Positions 32,215 to 42,127 of a stretch of 64,000 nt of DNA are shown here, piece by piece. The translations under genes were made by a program, and so were the position numbers. Every line of letters starts with the position of its first letter. The stretch's first letter is position 1. The notes under the pieces were generated by a model that had not been told where the DNA came from, made no database searches, and saw only the letters and a program-made list of their open reading frames with translations. Origin of the DNA: Macrolepiota albuminosa (taxonomy: Eukaryota; Basidiomycota; Agaricomycetes; Agaricales; Agaricaceae); NCBI GenBank assembly GCA_027475525.1, contig JAMWFC010000119.1:124001-188000 (forward strand), written 5' to 3'.

Positions 32215-33695
32215 CTAGTTGTCTGCATTGTCGGACTCATCATTGGGTGACTCACCCTCCTCGTTATTAGCCAACTCTACACTCTTGTTTGTGGATGCCG
32301 GAGGCAGCTGCGATGTCTTCTTCTTCTTCTTCAATTGTCCTCCTTTCCCCTTTGTTCTCGGTTTACCCTTGTCTGAACGTTCTTTCCTCTTCTTTCCAAT
32401 GATGATCCCTGCATTATGCGCCTCTGCTAGCTTTTGACTGTGTTCCTTCCGTTCCTCTGCCGTAAGAAACATCCACTTACACTGGCCATTGCTGAGGGTG
32501 GAACGCAAAAGCCGAACATTGTCTACGGTTGAAATATTTGAGGGACTGCCAAACACTATCCGCGATGGCCAACCGACAAGATGTACATGATATTTCTCAA
32601 CAATTATTGTCTCATAGTTCACATAGCTCATTTTTATAGCCTTGTTCCCAAGAATTGAATCTGTTGGATAGTTAGACTCTAAGGACAAGTACATAGTATT
32701 TGAAACTTGCGCAATCCATCCAAAATGAGGGCAGTACACTCAGCACAAATTGAGAGTAGTGTCTCTGGTTTTATTACACCTTGCATCATCATCAGCTAGA
32801 TATGAGAAAGTAAGCCAATAAAACATACGGCGGTTTTCAAGACAGGAGTACATCTCAAACTTGGCAAGCACATCTGCATAATCAAGCTTGAGAACCTCAG
32901 GGAAAAACTTCATTACTGTATCATCGGAAGTGGCAGTGAATGTAGTAGTGGTGTCTTTGACATGGCTCCAGGAAAAGAAAGCAAAAGAACGAACACCTGT
33001 ACATAGAAAAAGATTCTTCATCTATATTACTAGTCTATGAGTAATCAATTCATATAAAGAATACATGAGCTTGCCTCAAGCGTAATGGCCTTGATATTCT
33101 GATGTGCATCAATAGCTGATGCACGGTTATTATAACGCATTCCTTGTGATTTAAGAGTTCGATATTCTATAAGCTCATCAATAAGTTCCTTCTTGTGCTC
33201 CTTGGTCATGTTGAACACGTCCAATTGTGGGTCATTTTTGATATTTTCTTGGATATCTTTAAGCATTAAACGCTCGCCATGATCACGGGCTGAAAGTTGT
33301 AAAGTTTTCTTTACAAGACTACAGAAACAAGCTTACTTACCCTCATTCAGTTTTTTAGCCTTGTGATGAAATATGGCATTTGACAGAGAGGGACCACGCA
33401 TCGAAGTATAAGTGGAACCATGAGTTAACATCTTTTTGACCCGTTCTTTGTCTACCAGATACTGTTGTGCCAGTCCATCGATGAATTTATCTTGATTCTT
33501 GAGATATGTAAAGACAGCATCGTGGACTAAGTCAAGGTTTGCTTTTGTGTTCTTCTTCAAGAGCGTACCGGTACCAATAGATGCATCAGATTGTGTATTA
33601 AGCTGAGAAGCATGTATACGTGGCAGTTGAATAGGTTGATCAGGATTATGTGCTGTCCAAGCAGCAGCCCCAGCATCAATTGCAAGTCCTGGCAT
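32215..33695 (-). CDS. KDZ-element accessory protein 1 (unknown function)
   Basis: Minus-strand exons 33341-33695, 33075-33289, 32829-33021, 32693-32764 and 32215-32660; 426 aa, all phases consistent. Intron 2 is GC-AG (GAG|GCAAGC); intron 4 is only 32 bp but has the branch-like word TCTAAC. Motifs: LTHGSTYTSMRGPSLSNAIF, RTLKSQGMRYNNRAS, RSFAFFSWSHVKDTT, AECTALILDGLRKF, YHVHLVGWPSRIVFGSPSNI, then a Lys-rich tail (KKRKERSDKGKPR) and an acidic end. It resembles recurrent hypothetical proteins of mushroom genomes; no enzyme motif is visible. The start at 33,695 is the first in-frame ATG; an upstream exon cannot be excluded. Transcribed away from accessory gene 2. Confidence 0.65.
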
Positions 33696-34108
33696 TGGGT
33701 CAAACAGTGTCAAGGCTTTGTGAGATTTATCGGTGTTTTTCAAGTGTTCATGAGAAACAAACAAGATCACATGAGTGTTTCTCAACAATCAACGTTCTAA
33801 AGACGAATAGTTCATTTTCATTTTCTTCCTTTCTCTTTTTCCCTCTTCTTTCTCTTGTCTTCTCTCATTTTTGTCTCTCTCTCCTTTACTTACTGCTTTA
33901 CAATGCATTCTCTCCCAACACAAGGTATATTATTCAGAAATTTTCACACCTGATTCACTAACATTATTCTTTACACGATCAACTCCCCGGAGTAAGCAGG
34001 CTCAGTCTCCACCTGGTATGTCTATCTAATTTTTGTCTCTTTTGTCACTTATTACTGGGAGCTTCTACAGCTTCTCCAGCAAAGAGCAAGAACACTAAAA
34101 TTCCTGAC
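33696..34108. other. Divergent spacer between KDZ accessory genes
   Basis: T/C-rich. Possible extra 5' exon of accessory gene 2 (ATG at about 33,905; splice-like GTATGT near 34,016). Not resolved. Confidence 0.4.
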
Positions 34109-35032
34109 ATGAGCAATCTCAGGCTTGATGATGCATTTGAGCTAGCAAAGGAGGAACATTTACGTGGCAAGCCTGATATTTTTGAACCAAATGACCCAAC
34201 TCTACGGAGAAAGGTAGCATATATTGTCTTTCGTGGGCATAAGACAGGCATATTCGAGACATGGTATGTAATTGTTTTATTTTTATTTTTACTGTTTTGA
34301 CCACCGCATTATACAGGCCTGCAGCTGCACAGCAGATTGAAGACCTTCCAGATGGCAAAAAAGGTTGGCTGCAGGGCTATTATAGCCGCAAAGCTGCTGA
34401 TAAGGCATGGGAGCATGCTCTTGCAAATAACTTGGTAAAGGCCGTCAAAGACTCGACTCCAAGTGCATCAAAACATCTTCTCAGATCATCTTCCACTTCA
34501 CAAGTACAATATGAGCAAGGCGACAACAACAATGATTTGACCGATCGTGATCTATCTTCTCTACCATCTTATCAGCGGTCTCCAAGACCTTACAGAGGCT
34601 TCAGCACTCAACAGTCTGTAAAATTCACCACTGACAATGACGATATGTACCTGTCTGATGGCTTTATTGAGCCTATCAAGTGGCCAAACATGTCTTCAAA
34701 GCGCTCTGCCTTTTCGAAGGCTTCTTCATCAACATCCCTGATGCATTCTCAGGCCAGTTCATCTTTGACCACGCATTCTACTCAGACAGAGATTGGTGAT
34801 GAAGAATGTCATTGGGTGGTTGTTCGAGGCGCGATGCCAGGTATCTACAAAGGATGGTCCATACTTTTGTCAATTTTGCCTGTTTGTATACTAATCTTTA
34901 ATTCATAGAAATGCTGCAGCCGCTGCCATTGGTCAACACCCTAGCCCTGCACTTTTTTGGACTACAGGATTGGCATCTGCAGCAATGATCTTTACACGCT
35001 GTTATATGGAAGGCGAGGTTTCATGCGACTGA
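34109..35032 (+). CDS. KDZ-element accessory protein 2 with two viroplasmin/RNase H1-N-like domains
   Basis: Exons 34109-34263, 34317-34868 and 34909-35032. Residues from KVAYIVFRGHKTGIFETW on, continuing after the intron as PAAAQQIEDLPDGKKGWLQG and KAADKAWEHA, look like the small RNase H1 N-terminal (viroplasmin/Cauli_VI) fold, which binds RNA-DNA hybrids. A second copy appears at the C-terminus (HWVVVRGAMPGIY ... NAAAAAIGQHPSPALF ... FTRCYMEGEV). Between them is a long Ser-rich linker. Intron 2 (40 bp, GTCAAT...CATAG) was chosen because it alone keeps the second domain in frame. The 5' end may include another exon. The role is inference: nucleic-acid binding in transposition. Confidence 0.55.
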
Positions 35033-35722
35033 CTTGTATCCATATTTTAATCAGTAGCTTTGGTGTTTTGTAGTTTTTTTCGTTCTAATACATCATTGAC
35101 ATGAATTTTTTGTACTTACAAGTCTATAATTTCGAGTCCATGAGCTGCTTGTTGAGTTGCTTTTGTGAATTTTACCAATTTCTTAAAGTGAAGTTGAGGA
35201 CTTTGTCGAAATCAGAAGAAAAACAAGTTGCATTTCAAAATGGCTAGTTCGTACTCAATTGAGATTCATTGAAATACAATATGATACGCTAGAAGGACCC
35301 CTGTGACTATCCAATGGTATCATTAGACTACTCAATTGAGATTCATTGAAATACAATATGATACGCTAGAAGGACCCCTGTGACTATCCAATGGTATCAT
35401 TAGACGATAGAAAAGCATGGCTTTTGATCAGTATGATTAAGCATTTCAAGGTGTAGCAAAAGTTATTCATGAGAGACCAAAATTGAGCTCAAGGTTTACA
35501 TACGAGTTTGTGTTTGGTCATCCAAATTGCATGTTGTCAAATCATTTGACTGCACCACTTTTCACATTTCGTTAATTGAGTACAACCAAATGATTCATTC
35601 ACAACACCAGGCTAAACAACTGGTCTTCTAAAATCTTCAATTTTACTGAATAGACTAAGTCTCATTTCCCAACGCGATACCTTTGCTAAACACATCTTCT
35701 CATACCCCGCAGGATCCTCCAC
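35033..35722. other. Spacer without a gene in the KDZ element
   Basis: AT-rich; holds the perfect 77-bp duplication 35,252-35,405. No coding signal. Confidence 0.6.
35252..35405. repeat. Perfect 77-bp tandem duplication
   Basis: 35,252-35,328 equals 35,329-35,405, run exactly 77, non-coding. Confidence 0.92.
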
Positions 35723-37200
35723 TCAATACTCCCCCTCTGTTTGAAAATTGTCATCAACATATTGAAACAATCCACCAGCACAGTACTGAGTAAAAGAGGC
35801 ATGAGTATCTCCTGCTTGAACAGGGATATTTGAATGCGAAATCGTAGCAGATGGTAAAAGAATGAGGGATCCAGCAGGAAACTCTACATATATCCCAAGG
35901 TCCCACAAAATGAGGTGGCCCCCTCTAGCTGGATCAAATCGTCCAAGGGCCTGAATGCCACACCACCCAAATGGACAGTTCAAAACATCACGGTGACGAT
36001 ATGTCCAAACTCTGGGGCCAATATTGAACGTTGCTGCTGGAAAAATGCTGCAAGGAAAGATATGGTATAGAGTTGGCATATGGGTGCGGAGAGAATCAAG
36101 GTGCTCACGATAGTAATTATAAAGCTTTGGAGCCCACCCTTGAAAGCTAGCTAAAGACGGATATTCAGATGGATATGCTTACACGTTGTTTATGTAGATA
36201 TACATACCGCTCATGAAAGCTGCCAGGCGTTGAATATTGGGGTCAGCAACAAGGCTGTCAGCCAATGCAGTATGTTGGCCGTTATCAAATTTCACCGGCC
36301 GTATGGTCCCCTTGCCATGCGAAATGCCAGGCTGTCAGCCAATGCAGTATGTTGGCCGTTATCAAATTTCACCGGCCGTATGGTCCCCTTGCCATGCGAA
36401 ATGCCAACATGGATGGCGGGATAAGTGCCACGGCGATGGTAAATCTTGTCTCGTTGAAAGTGTGCAGCCGAACCCCCACGCATAATGGCGTCGTACGCAG
36501 CTTTGACAGAGGCACCGTAGGTGTTGTCCTGCGGCTGGCCTACAAGAACGGTGATTACTCTACCATCCTTGTCCACCACCGGGTGACTCTTCCTGCTTGG
36601 GCCCTTAGAAGTGACCAGAAGGAAAGGCAACAGGATACTTACGTGCCATCCCAACGAACAAGCGATAACCCCTCTGCAGCAAGCTCCTCCGGCGTCCAAG
36701 CCTTCTTGTCTCCGCACCTACTTCCGCCATTCTTGGCATGATAAGCGCCCTTGGCAACGGGAAGGGACATAGTATCAAGATCAGTGTAGATGGGCGGGGC
36801 ATCATACTAATAACGTTCTATGGTCCGTTTGCGTGGGACGTGTCCTTCCTTGGCGATGTGTTCTGCATGTTTTTTGCGCCGTTTGGCGTGGCGACGGTTG
36901 GTGCTATGGAAGGGCGTTTGGTCATGGAGGGTCATGGTACAAAGATGCGGGAGCGTTGGTCCCTCATCCGGCGTGGGTGTCGGCATACGTGGCAGCGATT
37001 GTTCCACGTCAGGGGCCGGCATTGGTGAAAAAGAGCGTCGTGGGTGGTCGTACGTTTCAATATCCTCAAGGCAGGTGGCCTCGTCCGCCAGGGAGTTGCG
37101 GAGGAGGGCGGGAAAGTCGACACTGTCCGAGCAGTAGATAGGAATGAGATCATAGGGTGAAAATATGGCGCCTGAACGTGTCTGTGGCAGTGGAGTAAGT
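35723..37200 (-). pseudogene. TET/JBP-family 2-oxoglutarate/Fe(II) dioxygenase, disrupted
   Basis: TET/JBP enzymes oxidise 5-methylcytosine or thymine in DNA. Minus-strand exons 35723-36150, 36208-36595 and about 36643-37200. The catalytic part is clear: IFPAATFNIGPRVWTY, HRD metal-binding pair, FGWCGIQALGRFDP, GGHLILWDLGIYVEFPAGS, then the distal His in ISHSNIP and SFTQYCAGGLF. Upstream parts also fit: RKKHAEHIAKEGHVPRKRTI, KKAWTPEELAAEGLSLVRWD, DGRVITVLVGQPQDNTYGAS, HHRRGTYPAIHVGISHGKG type. Defects: TAG at 36,807-36,809 in the N-terminal half, and the 77-bp duplication at 36,252-36,406, which shifts frame; deleting one copy rejoins DNGQHTALADSL to VADPNIQRLAAFMS. The first exon boundary is uncertain. 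TET/JBP genes are known to travel with KDZ transposons in basidiomycetes. Confidence 0.88.
36252..36406. repeat. 77-bp tandem duplication in the TET/JBP gene
   Basis: 36,252-36,329 equals 36,329-36,406 at offset 77 (run 78, one base beyond 77 by chance). It breaks the reading frame. Confidence 0.93.
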
Positions 37201-37565
37201 TTAAGTATCATGGATGGCAAGGTACTGACCGAACGCATGCAAAATGTTGCGGTTGCAGACCCTGCAAAGACCATAATCAATAGATTGCACAAATAAACAC
37301 GACTGGCTGCTTGCTGTCTCAAACTCAACAGCGCACTTGTTTTCTTGGTCCCAGGGGTGATCCCTAAAGGAACCAAGTGCGCTGTAGAGAGGGAGGCAGT
37401 GAGCAGCAGAAAGCAAACCACTCACCAAGTGTGTTACACGATATCGAGGGGCAGAATAGTCACGAACAAGTGAAAACTTTTCACAATCACATGGAAGACA
37501 CGTTGTGTGTGATCACATGTCTGAAAACTGTGGCTGGTAGTAACCAGTACCGTGGCACTGTATCC

Positions 37566-40500
37566 ATGCTCCGCCAACGAAAAATGACCAAGGGAAAGTT
37601 CAAGATCTTTGGTGGAGAGTCTTCAAATTCTGTACAAACACTCAGTTGGTCAGGCTTACGTGCATTCCGAGTGCGTCAGAACAAGGAACTACGAGAACGT
37701 CAGGAAGGTGCGTAATGTTCTCTGTATTTTGTTGTCTGAAGTATTAACTAAAAACATTAGCACGGGACAAAAAATGGCAAAAATTACTCAATGAACTTCA
37801 AGACATTCCCAAAGACAATAGTTGAGACCAAGACAATACAGACTGGGTCGACATCGACGCTGTCATGAATGGCCAGGACTCAATCAATCTGAGTCATGCG
37901 GGTGGAGAATTTCAAGAGCTTCTTGAAGAGGAGCTACGGCCACGAAGAAGACAAAAAGACTACCGTGCCCGTCGGGATGTGATTATCCGTCGAAACCTTG
38001 GGTTTACCACTCAATTGAATGCGATGGTTGATGCATATTTGAGATGGAGTAAAGCATGCAGAGTGTCAGGAGAGGTGCTTGCAGCTCTCTTGAGTGAAAG
38101 TGCAGTAATTCAGAAGACACGGGTTATTCAGGTTGTTGACTTATTTGGTGAGTTATACACTCTTTATATATGGTTATAACCTTCTGATGACTGTCAGAAA
38201 CTTATCCTCTAGATGTACCCATGCTTCAGGGAAGCGAGACAATTGCTGCCTCTCTGATTGAACGCGGCCTCATCCCTGCAGCTCCATATCATCCCGACAT
38301 TGCGTTTGCCATACGAGCTATTGAATTATATCGCACCGCTCATCTTCGATGCCCTCATCTGACTATTCAACCATTTGTCAAAAGCTTATGCAACTTACAT
38401 GGCGCTCCATTTAAACCATATCTCAGTAAACAATTCTCAATTGCATATGATGTTTACTTGTCAATTCGTGAAGAAACAGAGAAACGTGTCCAAGCTGCTC
38501 TTGAACGGAATACACCCAAGTGGAGGCTCCGCCACGCATGTCCTGCATGTACTTACAAGCTAAAGGGCGAAAAACCGTTGATCTTTGATATTTTGATAAC
38601 AATGGATGGAAATGATTCACTGAAGCGTGTTATTCGTCGAGGGCCAGCTACTGAAGATGAAAATGGGGAATTAACAGCTGGAGCATCAAAGGAGTTGTGG
38701 GATAATTGTGTGATAGATGGAGATTATTATCTGAGTAGGGAGATAGTAGATGAATGGTCTAAAGGCATCCTTCAAGAGATGTTGCCAACAGGGAATAGTG
38801 CGGTAAGTCATTTACCTTTTCATGTTTATATTATACTCACTATTCAACACAGGATGAAGGCACAACAGGATCAGAATCAAATCCTTGCGGAGAACGATGG
38901 AAAAATATGATTGATGAGCTAACTGCGCGCATGTGGGGAATTTTTGATGAGACTGGCATCTTCTTAGTTCTCTGCCGTCATGGCTTTGTTCTTCTCATTG
39001 CTGATATGGTTCAGAGTGGTGAACTGTGAGTATACGTGACTCTTCTCCATTATTTTACTTATTTGAAGTCTTGTTAAAGTGCCAAATACCCTTTGGCTAT
39101 GGTTAATGAACTTTTAGATATCTTTGGCATGCGAATTGGTGGTGGCTACGATATTGGATGTAAATTTGGCACAACACTTGCTAAAAGCCCCCTTGGATCT
39201 CGTGCATCTGAACTTCAATACAAGTCACTCGTTGGAAGCTTTCATGGACATGCTCATAACCGACGTTGTCAACTTGCATTCCTCGTGAAGTATGTTGAAG
39301 GTCTTGGGCTTGAAGACCTCGAAGGATGTGAACGTTTCTTTTCCAAATCCAATGCTCTTGCACCCTCAGTGCGATATGCAAGTATTTTTCACCAAAAACA
39401 GAGCATACAGGAATATGTGAAGCATATGGATAGACAGGATACTTATCAAAATCTTAGTACGTTCTCTTTTTGTTTACTCTCTTCTCCGATTTATATAACT
39501 TCAGGTACTTTTCTCATTAATAACTACAAACAAGCATTGAAGCTGATCAATGGTCAATCGGCATTAGAGAAGCAGATGCGAGATCAAGGTATTGAAAGTT
39601 TTGATACATTCAAGCAATGGCTAGTGGAGGAAAAGGCGTATCTTGAGGGATTATCTCGGGAGCCGATCAAAGAAACATTGCAGATGGAGTATTACCAGAA
39701 GTTGGTGAACTTGGAGGCTAGCCAGAAAAAGCTGGATGAAGCGCAATCGAAGTGGCTTGTTATCACACCAGAGACGCACAATACACGAGACTATACATGG
39801 TCTATAGAGACTCAACGTCGACATGCTCTTGAAACGCATGAAAAAGACCTCAAGATTGTTCAAGGCCTTGAATTAAAACTGGGCATTACGACACGGTGGA
39901 CTCGAATATGCTCTGAGTGGAGGAATGCTGCTGAGATGTCAGCCAAACGTCGTTATCAGCGATGTCTCGATAATTTAGAGGCATTGGTTGTGTCGAGGAT
40001 GTTTGAATTGACGAAGATGAATATGTCACAGTTGGGTATGTTTGAGGTTTTTACAATTTACATTACAGTAACTAACATTAATATAAAATAGGATACAAGT
40101 TACGAAAACACATTGGTACTGCTCTTAAGGCTCGATCACAGGCCATACGAAATGCGCTTGACATGTACAACATAGCTGCTTGTGCTCTTTCTCCACCACG
40201 TCCCGAGCTTTCATGGGACCTTGTTGTGGAGTACGCTTTTCTTGCGGACTTTGATCTATTATCCGATACACAGGAAGATGTACGTGAACGTGCTTGGGCC
40301 ACACCTGCTGCTCGCATAATGATGGACGAGTACTTTAAAATCGAGTGAGCCCATGAAGAAATTAATCGGCTCAACATTGAAATTCAGCGACTTGTCACCT
40401 ACATGCATGATGAAGAAATGTATCTGAAAGAAAGGGAGGAAGTTACTGCTGCTAAAGATAGTGTACTTGCTCATCAACTTCATCTGCGTCGTGAACGTCT

Positions 40501-40777
40501 TCATCAGTTCAACAAGCTTCACATGCGCCGTCTTTGCAAGCTTGCCACTTTTCCAGATTTCACAGGATCTATCATTCCAGGTATCAGAGCTAATTGTGAA
40601 TTTAGTATAAACGCAATGGATGTGGACAAAGATGGCACTCATGATATTGAGGAAAAGGCCAAAGATGATACAAAAGAGGTGGAAAGTAATGAGGAGGAGG
40701 ATAGCAGTGATGACGACGATGATGCTCAGCTAGCAGAAGATGTGAACAAGGTTATTCAAATCTCTTCCGATCTTTAG
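37566..40777 (+). pseudogene. KDZ transposase with two in-frame TGA codons
   Basis: Exons 37566-37707, 37761-38147, 38198-38802, 38853-39025, 39080-39456, 39505-40035 and 40092-40777; 967 codons, all phases consistent, introns 48-56 bp. Recognisable KDZ parts: the cysteine-cluster segment RHACPACTYKLKGE, ILITMDGNDSLKR, NPCGERWKNM, DETGIFLVLCRHGFVLLIAD, GGGYDIGCKFGTTL, HGHAHNRRCQLAF, GLEDLEGCERFFSKSNAL, and an acidic C-terminus. This is the RNase H-fold transposase that excises and inserts KDZ elements. TGA at 37,823-37,825 and 40,346-40,348 interrupt it; the second falls where Arg (CGA) is expected in EYFKIE-x-AHEEI. The start at 37,566 is the first good in-frame ATG and is uncertain. Confidence 0.9.
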
Positions 40778-40854
40778 TTCAGAGCTTTTCTTTTCAACTG
40801 TAAAGTATTATATATTATCAGTTGATACTAGTAATACAAGTCCTTTTTTCTAAA

Positions 40855-41280
40855 GTTTTCTGGTGAAATTTGAAGGGGAATGTGTTCTCATTGTGTGCAA
40901 CGATGAGCAAAAGGGCGGGATCAGCGGGCGGCGTTATATCCAGGCAGCTCCGATGAGGACCCAACGTGATATCAGTGATGCAGTGTTTTCAACATCTACA
41001 ACGTGCCTCGGCACTCACCGGCAGGAGTCCCGGTTTTTTTTCCGAAGATTTCCGGTGGAATTTGAAGGGGAATGTGTTTTCATCGTGTGCAACGATGAGC
41101 AAAAGGGCGGGAGCAGCGGGCGGCGTTATATCCGACGAGGACCCGACGTGATATCAGTGATGCAGTGTTTCCGATGTCTACAACGTGTCTCGGCACTTCC
41201 GAGTCAACAGTCTCAAATAAAAGTCCGAGAAATATCATGGTATTATCAGAGGAAGCGTGTAGTTAAGAAAAACACGCCTA
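40855..41280. repeat. KDZ right arm: subterminal repeats and inverted repeat
   Basis: Two units of the subterminal repeat in inverted orientation relative to the left arm (GAGCAAAAGGGCGGGA, GGCGTTATATCC, GATATCAGTGATGCAGTGTT), followed by the part matching 19,545-19,625. ORFs through it are repeat artefacts. Confidence 0.88.
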
Positions 41281-41283
41281 ACT

Positions 41284-41486
41284 CACTGCTGGCAGTGAAA
41301 GATGTTTCCGTTGGAAAAAGTGTGAAAGAAACATGTTATACCATTTCCCATGTGCCAATTCCTGATAGAAAAAGTCTTTAAACAAAGCAAAGTGCCTTTT
41401 TCTATCTGAAATCGGCACTTTGGAAATGGTATAACATGTTTCTTTTATACTTTTTCCAATGGAAACATCTTCCAGTGCCAGCAGTG
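41284..41486. mobile_element. 203-bp CACTA-like MITE
   Basis: Long foldback: starts CACTGCTGGCAGTGAAAGAT and ends with the complement of CACTGCTGGCACTGGAAGAT; arms of about 90 bp. Flanked by ACT at 41,281-41,283 and 41,487-41,489, a 3-bp duplication; the left KDZ arm shows the empty site CCTAACTAGG. CACT ends and 3-bp duplications are typical of CACT(A/G) transposons. No ORF. Confidence 0.85.
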
Positions 41487-41551
41487 ACTAGGCGTGGAAT
41501 ACTGATTATATTCCATGCCTAATCAGGCCCGATAAGCGGTAGCCACAGGTG
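41487..41551. repeat. KDZ right terminal inverted repeat (outer part)
   Basis: Reverse complement of 19,478-19,541, ending in ...GCCACAGGTG. Confidence 0.9.
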
Positions 41552-41559
41552 AATGTAGC
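41552..41559. repeat. KDZ target-site duplication, right
   Basis: AATGTAGC, identical to 19,470-19,477. The flanks read straight across (…GTAATGTAGC and AATGTAGCTGGG), so the pre-insertion site can be reconstructed. Confidence 0.9.
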
Positions 41560-42127
41560 TGGGAAATTTATTGTCATTGTCAAATGGAGTATGTCAGGGT
41601 CCTAAATCCACTTTCAGCCTTGAAAAAAAAATTCAAACTTAAGATTCAAAAATTCTGTTGAGTTGGCTCAACAGCAACTACAAATTTGAGTATATTCCGT
41701 GAGTTTCAGGGAAAAATGAGACTCTTTGAGGGAGGAGATAGGATCACAAATTTTGGCATGCCAAGAGGTCTATTTTGAGCATCCTACACTGTACGTCACC
41801 ATAGAAATTTGCTGAAGAGCTCATTGATCTTGTGCCAAGAACTCGGGGGGGAGGGTAGAATGTCATTTTGACACGTGGACGTTTTATTTGTCCTCCTGTC
41901 ATGCGAACTCGGGATATCCTTGCTGCATCCGACTTCCCATTCTAGGGAATATCTCACGGACGACTCAGTTTCCATGCAACATAATCAAGAAATGATGGAT
42001 TTCCGATGAGGCCTTGCGTTTCATCGCTTCAATTCTCCAGACAAGTGATTATGTAGTAAACCATCAATCACCAGTGATCATTTGATTCGGTTCGTGAAAG
42101 AACGGCCACGTATCACCATTCTTTCCA
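41560..42127. other. Intergenic, 5' flank of copy D
   Basis: No gene. Contains GAACGGCCACGTAT before the start of copy D, as in copy B. Confidence 0.6.

Larger units (their letters stand above)
19478..41551 (+). mobile_element. KDZ DNA transposon, 22.07 kb with nested insertions
   Basis: The ends are inverted: CACCTGTGGCTACCGCTTAT at 19,478 and its reverse complement ending at 41,551. They are flanked by the direct 8-bp repeat AATGTAGC (19,470-19,477 and 41,552-41,559). Eight-bp duplications are known for Zisupton/KDZ elements. Both arms continue into repeats of about 180-190 bp in opposite orientation. Cargo: two accessory genes (32.2-35.0 kb), a TET/JBP gene (35.7-37.2 kb) and the KDZ transposase (37.6-40.8 kb). 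A gypsy element and a MITE sit inside. Without the gypsy insertion it would be about 10.7 kb. The transposase has two in-frame stops, so this copy is probably not autonomous. Confidence 0.92.

Noticed and set aside
32661..32829. Frameshift and stop in KDZ accessory gene 1
   Set aside because: Choosing acceptor CCAG|AGAC (64-bp intron) and a 32-bp intron removes both; all phases then agree.
36738..37141. Plus-strand ORFs of about 100 codons
   Set aside because: Shadows of the TET/JBP gene on the other strand.
40863..41381. 172-codon plus-strand ORF
   Set aside because: Lies wholly in the KDZ subterminal repeats and the MITE; the mirrored ORFs at 19.5-20.1 kb are the same repeats.
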